Below, in pieces: positions 34,936 through 43,697 of a stretch of DNA of 64,000 bases (position 1 is its first letter; the number at the start of each line of letters is the position of its first letter). The translations under genes were made by a program, and so were the position numbers. The stretch spans positions 1-64,000 of the forward strand of contig JAQTUE010000026.1 of assembly GCA_028710415.1 (NCBI GenBank). Direction: 5' to 3'. The DNA is from Paludibacter sp. (GTDB lineage Bacteria; Bacteroidota; Bacteroidia; Bacteroidales; Paludibacteraceae). The notes under the pieces are model-generated. The model made no database searches and was not told where the DNA came from. It was given only the letters and a program-made list of their open reading frames with translations.

Positions 34936-37932
34936 TTATTCAACTGTCACCAAAGGCACTTTGGCAATAAAATGGGTTTCGGTTTTCTCGAAAGCGGGGG
35001 CTGTATTATTCAATAACAGGTACCGGTTCTGGATATTTTTGAGCCCTACTCCGGTGGATACCAGTTGTGAAGGGCGCTCCTGGAGGTTGTTCACTATGTT
35101 CAGGTAATTGTCGGAATCAATAAAGATATCAATGGTCAGGGGTTCGCTCTTAGACATGATATTATGCTTTATGGCATTTTCGATCAACAACTGCATAGCT
35201 AAAGGTATTATCTGATCGCTTCGCCTGTTTGAGGGAATATCAATATTCACCCTGAGTTTATCCACAAACCGAATGTTCAGCAGGAAGATATAGGCATCCA
35301 GGAAGTTCAGTTCGGTGTTTAAATCCACCAGTTCATTGTCTTTATTCTCGAGCACATACCGATACACCTTGGACAGTTGCTCGGAGAATTTCTCTGCTAA
35401 ATCGGGCTCCAGCTTTATTAAAGAAGTAAGCACATTCAGGCTATTAAACAGGAAATGGGGATTGACCTGTTGTTTGAGCACATCAAACTGGGACTGCAGG
35501 TTTTCCTTTTGCAGGTTGATAAGCTGTGTACGTGCTTCGGTGAGACTTTCGGAGCTTTCCTTCACCCGGATCTCCAGTTGACTATTCAACATCTCAAGAT
35601 TATTTTTTGCTGTTTGCAATTCAGTTTCTATTTTCAACCTGTCGGTGATGTCGCGGATAATGATAAAGGCAGACGGATTCCCATTGTAATCGGAAGTACG
35701 GGCATTCAACTCCACGGTAATTATCGTCCCATCCTTCCTGATAAAACGGCTTCTGTACAGGGAAGTAAAATCTTCACCGGACATACGGCGTTTATGTAAA
35801 TCCCGCATAATTTGATGATCTTCTTTTACAACCATATCATAAAAAGAAGTTTCAAGGATCTCTTCTTTTTGATATTGCACCATTTCACACATGGTATTAT
35901 TTACAAATTTCAAGAGCCCCTCCTGGGTAATGACAATACCATCGGTGGCCTTGTCGATCACTGTGCGGTATTTCTCCTCACTTTGCTGGAGTTGTTCCTG
36001 CATTTTGCGGGTTTCAGTTAAGTCGTGCACCGTAATATAGCTTACAATCTGGCCGTTCAATTCAAGCACAGAGGAAAAAACATCCGCGTCTTTTATAGAA
36101 CCATCTTTAGCCATAAACCTGAAAATATCGTTTACCGTGGTGTGATCGCCCTGCCTGCGCTTTTCGCTGATTGCCAACCCACGCGGCCTGTCTTCCGGGA
36201 GTACCAGGCTGGCAGCCGAAGTATCGTACAATTCTTCGGGGGTATATCCCATCATCCGGCAAAAAGTATTATTGGCAAACAATATCTTATCATTGATGAT
36301 GGCAAAGATACCGTCCTGGGAGTTCTCAATTAGTGTTTTATATTTGGATTCACTTTCACGCAAGGCATTTTCCATGGCCTTCCGTTCGGAAATATCCACA
36401 ATCATACCCCTGGTACCAATAGGAATGCCTTCATGGAACATCGGTACCCCGTAAATAATCACTGGAAATGTTTTTCCATTCCGGTGTACTGCCGTGTAAT
36501 CGTTCATTGGGGCAGGCCTCTTACCGGCCATGGTCAGTTTCAGGTTCTCCACCATTCTTTCCCTGTCGGAAGGGATAAAGGAATCGAGCGCCGAACCCCC
36601 GTAGTCCATTTCGGAAATGCCGAATGCCAGCATTCCTGATTTATTCATGTAAAGCAGGTTCCCCCTGCTATCCAGCTCATAGACTGTCTGAGGAAGGAAA
36701 TCTGCCAGTTCACGGTATTTTTGTTCACTTTTAGCCAATGCCTCGCGAATCTTCTTTTGTTCTGTAATATCATGGATGGTAAAGAAACTGGCCAATTGTC
36801 CATCGAATTCAATTAACGTGGATGATGACTCACATTCTTTGATTGAACCATCGTTGGCTATCATTTTAAAAGTCTCGTTGATGGTTGAAAAATCCTGGTT
36901 CCTTCTTCTTTCGCCAATTTCCAGTACTTTGTACCGGTCATCAGGATGAATGATATCTACCGAAGGAAAAAGATTCATATTTTCAACACAATATCCCAGG
37001 AGTTTGCAAATGGTATTATTGGCAAACAGGATGCGATTATCCCTGATGATCATGATTCCATCATGGGAATTTTCGACTAAGGTTTTATATTTAGCTTCAC
37101 TTTCACGTAAGGCGTTTTCCATTTCAGTACGCTCCGTGATATCGCTCATAGTTATAAATGAAGCGTTATGGCCGTTAACCTGAACTGTAGTAGCGTTTAA
37201 ATCGGTGTAGACTAATTTTCCGGATTTATGAATGAATTTTGCCTTGTAGTTTTGTTTATCGATTTCACCCTTCATGCGCCTATAGTGGAGATCCATCACC
37301 CGTTCCCTGTCTTCCGGGGCAATGAAACTCTCGGGCACCATGCTGAATATCTCTTCATTGGTATAACCGAACATCTTGCAGAAAGCTGAATTTACCAGCA
37401 GGAACTTCGCGTCCTGGTTTAAAGACACCGCATCCATGGAGCTTTCAATCAAGGTACGGTAGAACTTCTCGCTTTCCTGAAGGGAAATTTCCATTTTCTT
37501 CCTGTCGCTGATATCCTGTTGGATGATGATATACCCCTCGATGTTACCATCTTCATCTGTATAGGGCGACGCAATGGTGTTTGCCCAGTAGGTAGAGCCG
37601 CTTTTATTGTAGGTAAGTAATTCACCCTGCCATTTTTCGCCGGCCAGCAAACTCTTTACAATCTCATTGCGCGATTCAGGCAGATCTTTATGGTAAAAAA
37701 GTTCAGCGACAGTCCTGTTTAATAATTCATCTTTTGAATAACCCGATAAGTTCACAAAGCTTGGATTGACGTATTCAAACCGAAAGTTTTTGTCCAATAT
37801 AAATATTGCACCCGGCGTTTGTTCGAAGACCAAACGTAATTTATGGAGTTCTTTATTTTCCGGTATGTTATTGTCTGTATGACTTTCCATTGCCTGTATT
37901 GGGAAAGTGCTGTCTTTCACTTCTGGTTCCAT
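34936..37932 (-). CDS. Six-PAS sensor histidine kinase, LytS type
   Basis: About 998 residues, no membrane helix. Six PAS domains run in tandem (~27-750), each ending in a DIS/DIT/DLTE-type motif and joined by short coiled linkers (ALRESEAKYKTL and variants). A coiled coil then leads to a His_kinase (PF06580) domain with the phospho-acceptor in QQVNPHFLFNSLNVL and an ATP-binding N-box in LLIENAIKHNI. The start at 37932 replaces an upstream in-frame GTG (37986) because a perfect promoter lies between them. It heads the operon with two response regulators. The signal is cytosolic but unknown. Confidence 0.9.
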   Translation of the reverse strand: MEPEVKDSTFPIQAMESHTDNNIPENKELHKLRLVFEQTPGAIFILDKNFRFEYVNPSFVNLSGYSKDELLNRTVAELFYHKDLPESRNEIVKSLLAGEKWQGELLTYNKSGSTYWANTIASPYTDEDGNIEGYIIIQQDISDRKKMEISLQESEKFYRTLIESSMDAVSLNQDAKFLLVNSAFCKMFGYTNEEIFSMVPESFIAPEDRERVMDLHYRRMKGEIDKQNYKAKFIHKSGKLVYTDLNATTVQVNGHNASFITMSDITERTEMENALRESEAKYKTLVENSHDGIMIIRDNRILFANNTICKLLGYCVENMNLFPSVDIIHPDDRYKVLEIGERRRNQDFSTINETFKMIANDGSIKECESSSTLIEFDGQLASFFTIHDITEQKKIREALAKSEQKYRELADFLPQTVYELDSRGNLLYMNKSGMLAFGISEMDYGGSALDSFIPSDRERMVENLKLTMAGKRPAPMNDYTAVHRNGKTFPVIIYGVPMFHEGIPIGTRGMIVDISERKAMENALRESESKYKTLIENSQDGIFAIINDKILFANNTFCRMMGYTPEELYDTSAASLVLPEDRPRGLAISEKRRQGDHTTVNDIFRFMAKDGSIKDADVFSSVLELNGQIVSYITVHDLTETRKMQEQLQQSEEKYRTVIDKATDGIVITQEGLLKFVNNTMCEMVQYQKEEILETSFYDMVVKEDHQIMRDLHKRRMSGEDFTSLYRSRFIRKDGTIITVELNARTSDYNGNPSAFIIIRDITDRLKIETELQTAKNNLEMLNSQLEIRVKESSESLTEARTQLINLQKENLQSQFDVLKQQVNPHFLFNSLNVLTSLIKLEPDLAEKFSEQLSKVYRYVLENKDNELVDLNTELNFLDAYIFLLNIRFVDKLRVNIDIPSNRRSDQIIPLAMQLLIENAIKHNIMSKSEPLTIDIFIDSDNYLNIVNNLQERPSQLVSTGVGLKNIQNRYLLLNNTAPAFEKTETHFIAKVPLVTVE

Positions 37933-37957
37933 TTGGGGTTGATTTTTTAGAATAGTA

Positions 37958-37990
37958 CAAAGATATATTATATCTAAACAAAACACAAAA
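37958..37990 (-). promoter_or_regulatory. Promoter of the kinase-regulator operon
   Basis: The minus strand reads TTTTG, then 20 bp, then TATCTTTG (37958-37965), an exact fit. The -7 element is 25 bp upstream of the ATG at 37932, leaving a very short leader, and rules out the longer GTG-start reading frame. Confidence 0.7.
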
Positions 37991-38079
37991 CAAATGCCAT
38001 GAAACCGCCTTGAGTGGGAATGAACCCCTGTTTCCGGTTCATGAAGTCATATTTCTTTAATTTCAAGGATGAGAATCAA

Positions 38080-38706
38080 TTATTGAAATTTTCCTATTAT
38101 AAAACCGAAAGTGAGGGCTATATTGTTTAAATCTGTTTTTTTAATGAGAGATTGATCCTCAAAACTATAGAAACTGTATGTCAATCCAGTCCTCAGTTTC
38201 AGCCACCCGGTTATATTCATTTCCGCAAAAACCTGAGGAGAAAGTACTAAACCGCTTAGTTGAACAAGTGGGTATCGCTCCCGAAACAATGCAAAATCAG
38301 TTTTATCCCCGGTTAATGAAAAATAGCCCATATTTAAAAGCCAGCCTGTATGAATTACTCTCGCATCATTATTTGTTTTACCCACAAACAGCCCGGCTTC
38401 TTTTATATTTACAAATAACGGAGAATCATTGGCCGTTTTAATTTCAAGATTGGAAACAAACAGTGCACCAAATGCTCCTGCCAGTAGCTTATGATTTATA
38501 ATAGCACCTGCCTCAATTCCCTGAAAAGAAAATGCTTTATGAAAGAAATCCTGATGCTGATGGATCAAGCCCCCATAAACACGAATATCTTTAATTAAAG
38601 TATCCTGTTTGCAAGTTATGCATTCATAATTATTATTTTGAGCATTTAAACAGCTAATTAACAGGATCAGGATAAGTCCTGTGAATAGAATTTTAGGTTT
38701 ATTCAT
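38080..38706 (-). CDS. Small outer-membrane barrel-like protein
   Basis: About 208 residues. The start is taken at 38706, where a signal peptide begins (MNKPKILFTGLILILLISCLNAQ), rather than at 38790. After a CITC cysteine pair, the rest alternates polar and hydrophobic residues with many aromatic and Gly residues (LIHQHQDFFHKAFSFQGIEAG, LKLRTGLTYSFYSFED) and ends in a Phe-rich strand (IALTFGFIIGKFQ), the pattern of an 8-10 stranded outer-membrane barrel. No family named. Single gene. Confidence 0.6.
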   Translation of the reverse strand: MNKPKILFTGLILILLISCLNAQNNNYECITCKQDTLIKDIRVYGGLIHQHQDFFHKAFSFQGIEAGAIINHKLLAGAFGALFVSNLEIKTANDSPLFVNIKEAGLFVGKTNNDARVIHTGWLLNMGYFSLTGDKTDFALFRERYPLVQLSGLVLSPQVFAEMNITGWLKLRTGLTYSFYSFEDQSLIKKTDLNNIALTFGFIIGKFQ

Positions 38707-38943
38707 GTTGTAGTTGTTTTGTAAAAGGAAATTAAAATCATTAGCTTGCAATTCTATATGGGAATTCAATTTTTTATTAGAAAAGTACAAATTTAGATTA
38801 TACTCTAAGCAGATAAAAAAATAAATTATTGAAACCTGATTTTTGAAGAATGAATGCTGGATATTAAACTCTGAATGTAAAATTACAAAATGAACACTTT
38901 TCAGATATTACTTATATTTTTATCTTGACCTTTAATCTTTACA

Positions 38944-38981
38944 AAAACGGACTCACCTGTAATCAGGCAAGTCCGTTTTTT
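38944..38981 (-). terminator. Terminator of the Ser/Tyr-rich lipoprotein gene
   Basis: AAAACGGACT ... AGTCCGTTTT stem with inner pairs CCTG/CAGG, T-run on the plus side and A-run giving U on the minus transcript. Nearly the same sequence recurs at 40835-40872. Confidence 0.7.
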
Positions 38982-39111
38982 ATTTCTTAAATCCTTACAA
39001 ATTATTCCGATTTATCGGAAAGGGTACCAGAGGTTAAACTTCATTTTACACTCAGTTCAATATCTTCAAACTGTGTTCAAACAGTTCTCCCAAAACAGAA
39101 GGGTATGTTTG

Positions 39112-40617
39112 TTAATTCACATTTGCTAAACTCGTAGCATTTAAATAATAATTCAAGGAATTAGAACTTCCTGAATATACTGAGAAGTATGTCGAAACAA
39201 ATTTGTTTGTTTTAGCATCATCATATGCTACAGTTTGATAATATACTGAATAATTTGAAGATACTATAGGCACCACAAATGACAATTGGCCATTTGAATC
39301 AGTAGTTCCCGAAGCTACAGCTATTGATAACAGGTCATCAATGGATGATCCGGAGTTCTTTGAAAGATATGGTACTAATACTACTTTTAGGTTAGAAAAA
39401 GGACTCAGATCAATTGGATTGGATGTATAATAGACAGAAGAGGTTTTACTTAGCGTAATATTTATTCTTCCGTAGGATACAGGGGTAAGACTCGTTGAAT
39501 TAATCATAAAACTAGATTGTCTTGTTTCACCTGTATTGACATAAAAAGAGCCATACGATGAAGATGAAAGAGCACTATAGGCTGTTTTATCGTTATTATA
39601 GACAACAAATTGATAATTTATTCCTGATTTTAACGAAAAAGATATATTGCCGGCAGCATCCGTTTTCCCGGATAATTCAGTAGATTCAAGAAGTACAGAT
39701 AGCGGCAGGCTTGAATCATAAAGGTTGCCAGGTATAGCAGCTACATTTAATCCCTCAAATGGCAAGAGTGTCGGAGAAGTGCTTGTGGGTGATGATATCG
39801 GTTTTTTTATTGATAAACTATAAGTTCCATACGATATGTTTACCAATGTTTTAGAATCCAATGCGAAATTGAGATTCACATTTTGACCTTTATCACCAGA
39901 TAAAGGATATGAGGAATAGGAAGAGCCTGAATATCCCAATAGAGAAAAAGCAGTCTTCGCATCATTATATGTAATCGCGATGTAGGATCTGAATGCAGGT
40001 GCTTTTATTGACACATAGCCAATATTGTTTGTTTTGCCACTAACCTCTGCTAAAGAAATCAATTTATCTAAACTATAATAAGAAGAATAGGATGAATATG
40101 GAATAAACAGGACATTCAGGTTACTAAATGCACTAATACTGACCATACTATTCGCATTTGAAGTTTCTGTTTTTTGGATGTTAAAGTTATAAGTAGTTAC
40201 ATAATCTTCAGGGTTAATAATTATGTTTTTATCAATAGTGCTATTTATTTGAAATTGCATGATTGGCTGGTAGTTAAGGCCGTTAATGCGTACAGAATCA
40301 ATTAAGATAAAATAAGTACCTGACGCAATGTCACCAAAATCGACCTTGCCATTTGCATCTGTGGCCACTGAATATATGTATTCGAGTGAAGAGTAAGAAG
40401 AAGAGTAAGAAGAAGAAGAGGAGGAGGAAGAAGATAAAATTGCTCTATCGTATAATTTCACATTCACATTCGCATGAGCAATACCTTTGCTGTCAACAAC
40501 TTTCACGGTTAGTTTAGAACTCGTTATAACACGTAGGGTTAAATCTTTTTCCAAATCATTTTGACAGGATATCATTAAAAACACTAAAAGAACAAGAGAT
40601 AAGAATTTTGTTTTCAT
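39112..40617 (-). CDS. Ser/Tyr-rich lipoprotein with three repeated domains
   Basis: 501 residues. The signal peptide ends in MISC (lipobox). Residues ~35-120 resemble a carboxypeptidase-regulatory-like beta domain (VKVVDSKGIAHANVNVKLYD, DANGKVDFGDIASGTYFI), interrupted by a Ser/Tyr tract at ~60-78. Three ~120-residue repeats follow, each with a segment like FSNLxVxxxPY, then SGxTDxxGxxSF, then YNDAKTAFS-like. This looks like a surface-displayed or periplasmic repeat protein; no function can be assigned. It is flanked by two near-identical terminator-like elements. Confidence 0.65.
   Translation of the reverse strand: MKTKFLSLVLLVFLMISCQNDLEKDLTLRVITSSKLTVKVVDSKGIAHANVNVKLYDRAILSSSSSSSSSYSSSYSSLEYIYSVATDANGKVDFGDIASGTYFILIDSVRINGLNYQPIMQFQINSTIDKNIIINPEDYVTTYNFNIQKTETSNANSMVSISAFSNLNVLFIPYSSYSSYYSLDKLISLAEVSGKTNNIGYVSIKAPAFRSYIAITYNDAKTAFSLLGYSGSSYSSYPLSGDKGQNVNLNFALDSKTLVNISYGTYSLSIKKPISSPTSTSPTLLPFEGLNVAAIPGNLYDSSLPLSVLLESTELSGKTDAAGNISFSLKSGINYQFVVYNNDKTAYSALSSSSYGSFYVNTGETRQSSFMINSTSLTPVSYGRINITLSKTSSVYYTSNPIDLSPFSNLKVVLVPYLSKNSGSSIDDLLSIAVASGTTDSNGQLSFVVPIVSSNYSVYYQTVAYDDAKTNKFVSTYFSVYSGSSNSLNYYLNATSLANVN
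40391..40436 (-). repeat. Trinucleotide microsatellite coding a Ser tract
   Basis: A run of (AGA/AGG)n on the plus strand encodes consecutive Ser codons, with two Tyr interruptions, in the lipoprotein at 39112-40617. Slippage would change tract length in frame. Confidence 0.7.
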
Positions 40618-40834
40618 AATTTTGAATTATTTACGCCTTTTGTTTAAAATATAAATCGTATTTATATTGGTTTTATAAATTCTGTTAGACTCTGTTAGAC
40701 TTGTTTAGCAATCAGGTTGTATTTCACTACTCTATTATATTTCGAAATTAAATAAATATTTGTTATACAAAACATTCTACTGCAAAGATATATATTTTTT
40801 TATAAATAAATACCATTGTAGATATATTAAAAAT

Positions 40835-40905
40835 AAAACGGACCCACCTCTAATCAGGCAAGTCCGTTTTCTCTGTCTTTAAGTCCCCTTTAGGGGATTT
40901 AGGGG
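40835..40905 (-). terminator. Terminator of the methylmalonyl-CoA mutase operon
   Basis: Two hairpins: AAGTCCCCT/AGGGGATTT-type (about 40880-40900) next to the mutB stop, then AAAACGGAC ... GTCCGTTTT (40837-40870), with U-rich sequence following on the minus transcript. The second is a copy of the element at 38944. Confidence 0.7.
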
Positions 40906-40908
40906 TTC

Positions 40909-43035
40909 TTAGTCTTCCAACAAGATCTCCAATATCGTACAGGCTGCTTTCGCTACCGGGCTTCCAGGGCCAAAGATGGCTGCAACACCTGCTTTGTAAA
41001 GATAATCGTAATCCTGTGCAGGAATTACTCCACCAGCGATAACAATGATATCTTCGCGTCCCAGGGATTTCAGTTCTGCAATTACCTGAGGTATCAGGGT
41101 CTTGTGACCTGCTGCCAATGAGGATACACCTAATACGTGTACGTCATTTTCAACAGCTTGCTTGGCTGCTTCGGCTGGTGTCTGGAACAATGGTCCCATA
41201 TCCACGTCGAATCCGCAATCGGCATACCCAGTAGCTACTACTTTCGCACCACGGTCATGACCATCCTGTCCCATTTTGGCAATCATAATACGAGGACGAC
41301 GACCTTCTTTCTTGGCAAATTTCTCTGTCAGTTCGCAAGCCTTGATAAAGCTTGCATCGTTTTTTGTTTCTGATGAATACACGCCGGATATTGTTCTAAT
41401 GGTTGCTTTATAACGACCTGCAACTGCTTCGCAGGCATCGGATATTTCACCTAATGAAGCACGCAGACGGGCAGCTTCAACGGCTAATTCGAGCAGGTTA
41501 CCATTTCCGGTTTTAGCACATTCGGTAATGGCAGCCAAAGCTTTTTGTACTTCAGCTTCGTTCCGGTTGGCACGCAATTGTTTCAACCTTTCGATCTGCT
41601 GGATACGAACAGCTGTATTGTCTACTTCCAGGATATCTATCGGAGCTTCTTTTTCCAGACGGAATTGGTTGACACCTACTATTATCTGGCTTCCTGAGTC
41701 AATACGGGCCTGGGTACGGGCCGAAGCTTCTTCAATACGCATCTTTGGAATACCGGTTTCAATAGCCGCAGCCATACCACCCAGTTTTTCCACTTCTTCG
41801 ATCAACGCCCATGCTTTTTCAGCAATTTCATTGGTCAGGGTTTCAACATAGTATGAACCGGCCCATGGATCTACTTCCTTGGTGATATCAGTTTCCTGTT
41901 GGATGTAAATCTGTGTGTTACGGGCAATACGGGCAGAGAAGTCTGTTGGCAAGGCAATAGCTTCATCCAACGCATTGGTGTGAAGCGATTGGGTATGTCC
42001 AAGGGCTGCAGCCATAGCTTCAACGCAGGTTCGGCCAATATTATTGAATGGATCCTGTTCAGTCAACGACCATCCTGAAGTCTGCGAGTGTGTACGCAAA
42101 GCCAGTGATTTTGGGTTCTTAGGATTGAACTGTTTTACAATCTTCGACCATAACATACGTGCTGCACGCATTTTGGCAATTTCCATAAAGTGGTTCATCC
42201 CGATGGCCCAGAAGAATGACAAACGTGGTGCAAACGAGTCGATGTCCATCCCTGCATTTACTCCGGCACGCAAGTATTCCAATCCGTCAGCCAAGGTATA
42301 AGCCAATTCAATATCAGCTGTAGCACCTGCTTCCTGCATGTGGTAACCCGAAATGGAGATCGAGTTAAACTTGGGCATCTTCTTGGAAGTAAATTCAAAG
42401 ATATCAGCAATAATTTTCATGGAGAACTTTGGTGGATAGATATACGTATTACGCACCATAAATTCTTTCAGGATATCATTCTGGATGGTTCCTGCCATTT
42501 CTTCCAGTTTAGCACCTTGTTCCAGTCCTGCATTGATATAAAAAGCCAGGATAGGAAGTACAGCACCGTTCATGGTCATGGAAACCGACATTTTATTCAA
42601 CGGGATACCATCAAACAAAACTTTCATGTCTTCCACTGAACAAATCGATACACCGGCTTTCCCTACGTCACCTACCACGCGTTCGTGATCGGCATCATAC
42701 CCACGGTGGGTAGGTAAATCGAATGCTACGGACAAACCTTTTTGACCGGCTGCCAGGTTACGCAAATAAAATGCGTTTGATTCCTCTGCAGTAGAAAAAC
42801 CTGCATACTGGCGGATGGTCCAGGGTTGCATGGCGTACATCACACTGTAAGGTCCACGCAAATATGGCGGTAGTCCGGCAGCATAATTCAGATGTTCCAT
42901 TCCTTCCAGATCGTCCTTGGTATAAAATGGTTTTACGGGAATCAGTTCCGGGGTTAGCCAGGTACTTTCCGTTTCAGGAGCTTTTGATGTTACAGAAAAA
43001 TTCTGAATATCTATATTTTTAAAATTTGGTTTCAT
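40909..43035 (-). CDS. mutB: Methylmalonyl-CoA mutase, large (catalytic) subunit
   Basis: 708 residues, usual length. The substrate-binding barrel shows YAGFSTAEESNAFYLRNLAAGQ, AFDLPTHRGYDADHERV, and RTHSQTSGWSLTEQDP. The C-terminal cobalamin-binding domain has DGHDRGAKVVATGYADCGFD in part, with the B12-ligand His of the DxHxxG motif. It interconverts succinyl-CoA and methylmalonyl-CoA with adenosylcobalamin, in propionate formation or use. It works as a heterodimer with the subunit at 43698, from which it is separated by an ORF6N gene. Confidence 0.95.
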   Translation of the reverse strand: MKPNFKNIDIQNFSVTSKAPETESTWLTPELIPVKPFYTKDDLEGMEHLNYAAGLPPYLRGPYSVMYAMQPWTIRQYAGFSTAEESNAFYLRNLAAGQKGLSVAFDLPTHRGYDADHERVVGDVGKAGVSICSVEDMKVLFDGIPLNKMSVSMTMNGAVLPILAFYINAGLEQGAKLEEMAGTIQNDILKEFMVRNTYIYPPKFSMKIIADIFEFTSKKMPKFNSISISGYHMQEAGATADIELAYTLADGLEYLRAGVNAGMDIDSFAPRLSFFWAIGMNHFMEIAKMRAARMLWSKIVKQFNPKNPKSLALRTHSQTSGWSLTEQDPFNNIGRTCVEAMAAALGHTQSLHTNALDEAIALPTDFSARIARNTQIYIQQETDITKEVDPWAGSYYVETLTNEIAEKAWALIEEVEKLGGMAAAIETGIPKMRIEEASARTQARIDSGSQIIVGVNQFRLEKEAPIDILEVDNTAVRIQQIERLKQLRANRNEAEVQKALAAITECAKTGNGNLLELAVEAARLRASLGEISDACEAVAGRYKATIRTISGVYSSETKNDASFIKACELTEKFAKKEGRRPRIMIAKMGQDGHDRGAKVVATGYADCGFDVDMGPLFQTPAEAAKQAVENDVHVLGVSSLAAGHKTLIPQVIAELKSLGREDIIVIAGGVIPAQDYDYLYKAGVAAIFGPGSPVAKAACTILEILLED

Positions 43036-43100
43036 TTATTTTTGATTTTAGAATCAAGATATTTTGTTTATCTATCTTTTCTTAATTCGATTTATTAAAT

Positions 43101-43670
43101 TCAACTATCTTTCCTTTTCGCGTCATATCCTATTGGATTACGCGGTTTATTAATTTGTTTTTGTCTGGAAGCCAACTGGGATAAAGCCATATAAATCTCA
43201 TCGAAATTTTGTTCGTATCTTTCATGATCTTTACTTAAACCATCCACATTTTCAAACAAATACTGAATTTGAGTTTTAAGTTCTTCCAACTCTTTAGCAG
43301 TATTTGAAGAAACCAAAACATATTGACGAATTGCAACAAATGCACGCATTACATTAATATTGACCTCCACTGCAAGTGGTGACCGTAGAACTCCGGATAA
43401 CATGGCTACTCCTTCCTGCGTAAAAGCAAAGGGTGTAGCAGGACTGAATTTCACATTCCCCGGAAGGTTGTCGCAAATTGCGACAAGCTGTTGCCATTCC
43501 ATTTTAGTAAGTTGAAACATAAAATCATCTGGAAAGCGTTCTATATTTCGTTTCACTTGTTCTTTAAGTCTGCGGTTTTCAACCCCATAAAGCAGGGCCA
43601 AATCAAAATCAAGCATTACACGCAAGCCCCGCAACTCATATATTTTGTTTTGGATCAGTTGTAATTCCAT
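43101..43670 (-). CDS. ORF6N-domain DNA-binding protein
   Basis: 189 residues. Residues ~1-85 match the ORF6N domain (IYELRGLRVMLDFDLALLYGVENRRLKEQVKRN in part, RFPDDFMFQL, FAFTQEGVAMLSGVLRS), a KilA-N-related module from phages that Bacteroidota carry widely. A helical, probably coiled-coil tail follows (~115-165). It sits between the two mutase subunit genes, 28 bp after one and 66 bp before the other, all on the same strand, so it must be co-transcribed. Whether it regulates the operon or is a passenger cannot be told. Confidence 0.85.
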   Translation of the reverse strand: MELQLIQNKIYELRGLRVMLDFDLALLYGVENRRLKEQVKRNIERFPDDFMFQLTKMEWQQLVAICDNLPGNVKFSPATPFAFTQEGVAMLSGVLRSPLAVEVNINVMRAFVAIRQYVLVSSNTAKELEELKTQIQYLFENVDGLSKDHERYEQNFDEIYMALSQLASRQKQINKPRNPIGYDAKRKDS

Positions 43671-43697
43671 TTAATTTCTGATTTTGAATTTAAATCA

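Noticed and set aside
37933..37986. Longer kinase start at the GTG 37986
   Set aside because: A perfect promoter (TTTTG-N20-TATCTTTG) lies inside this extra segment, so it is not transcribed from that promoter.
43101..43670. Prophage, suggested by the ORF6N domain
   Set aside because: No integrase, capsid, lysis or att-like repeats nearby; ORF6N genes occur singly in many Bacteroidota.
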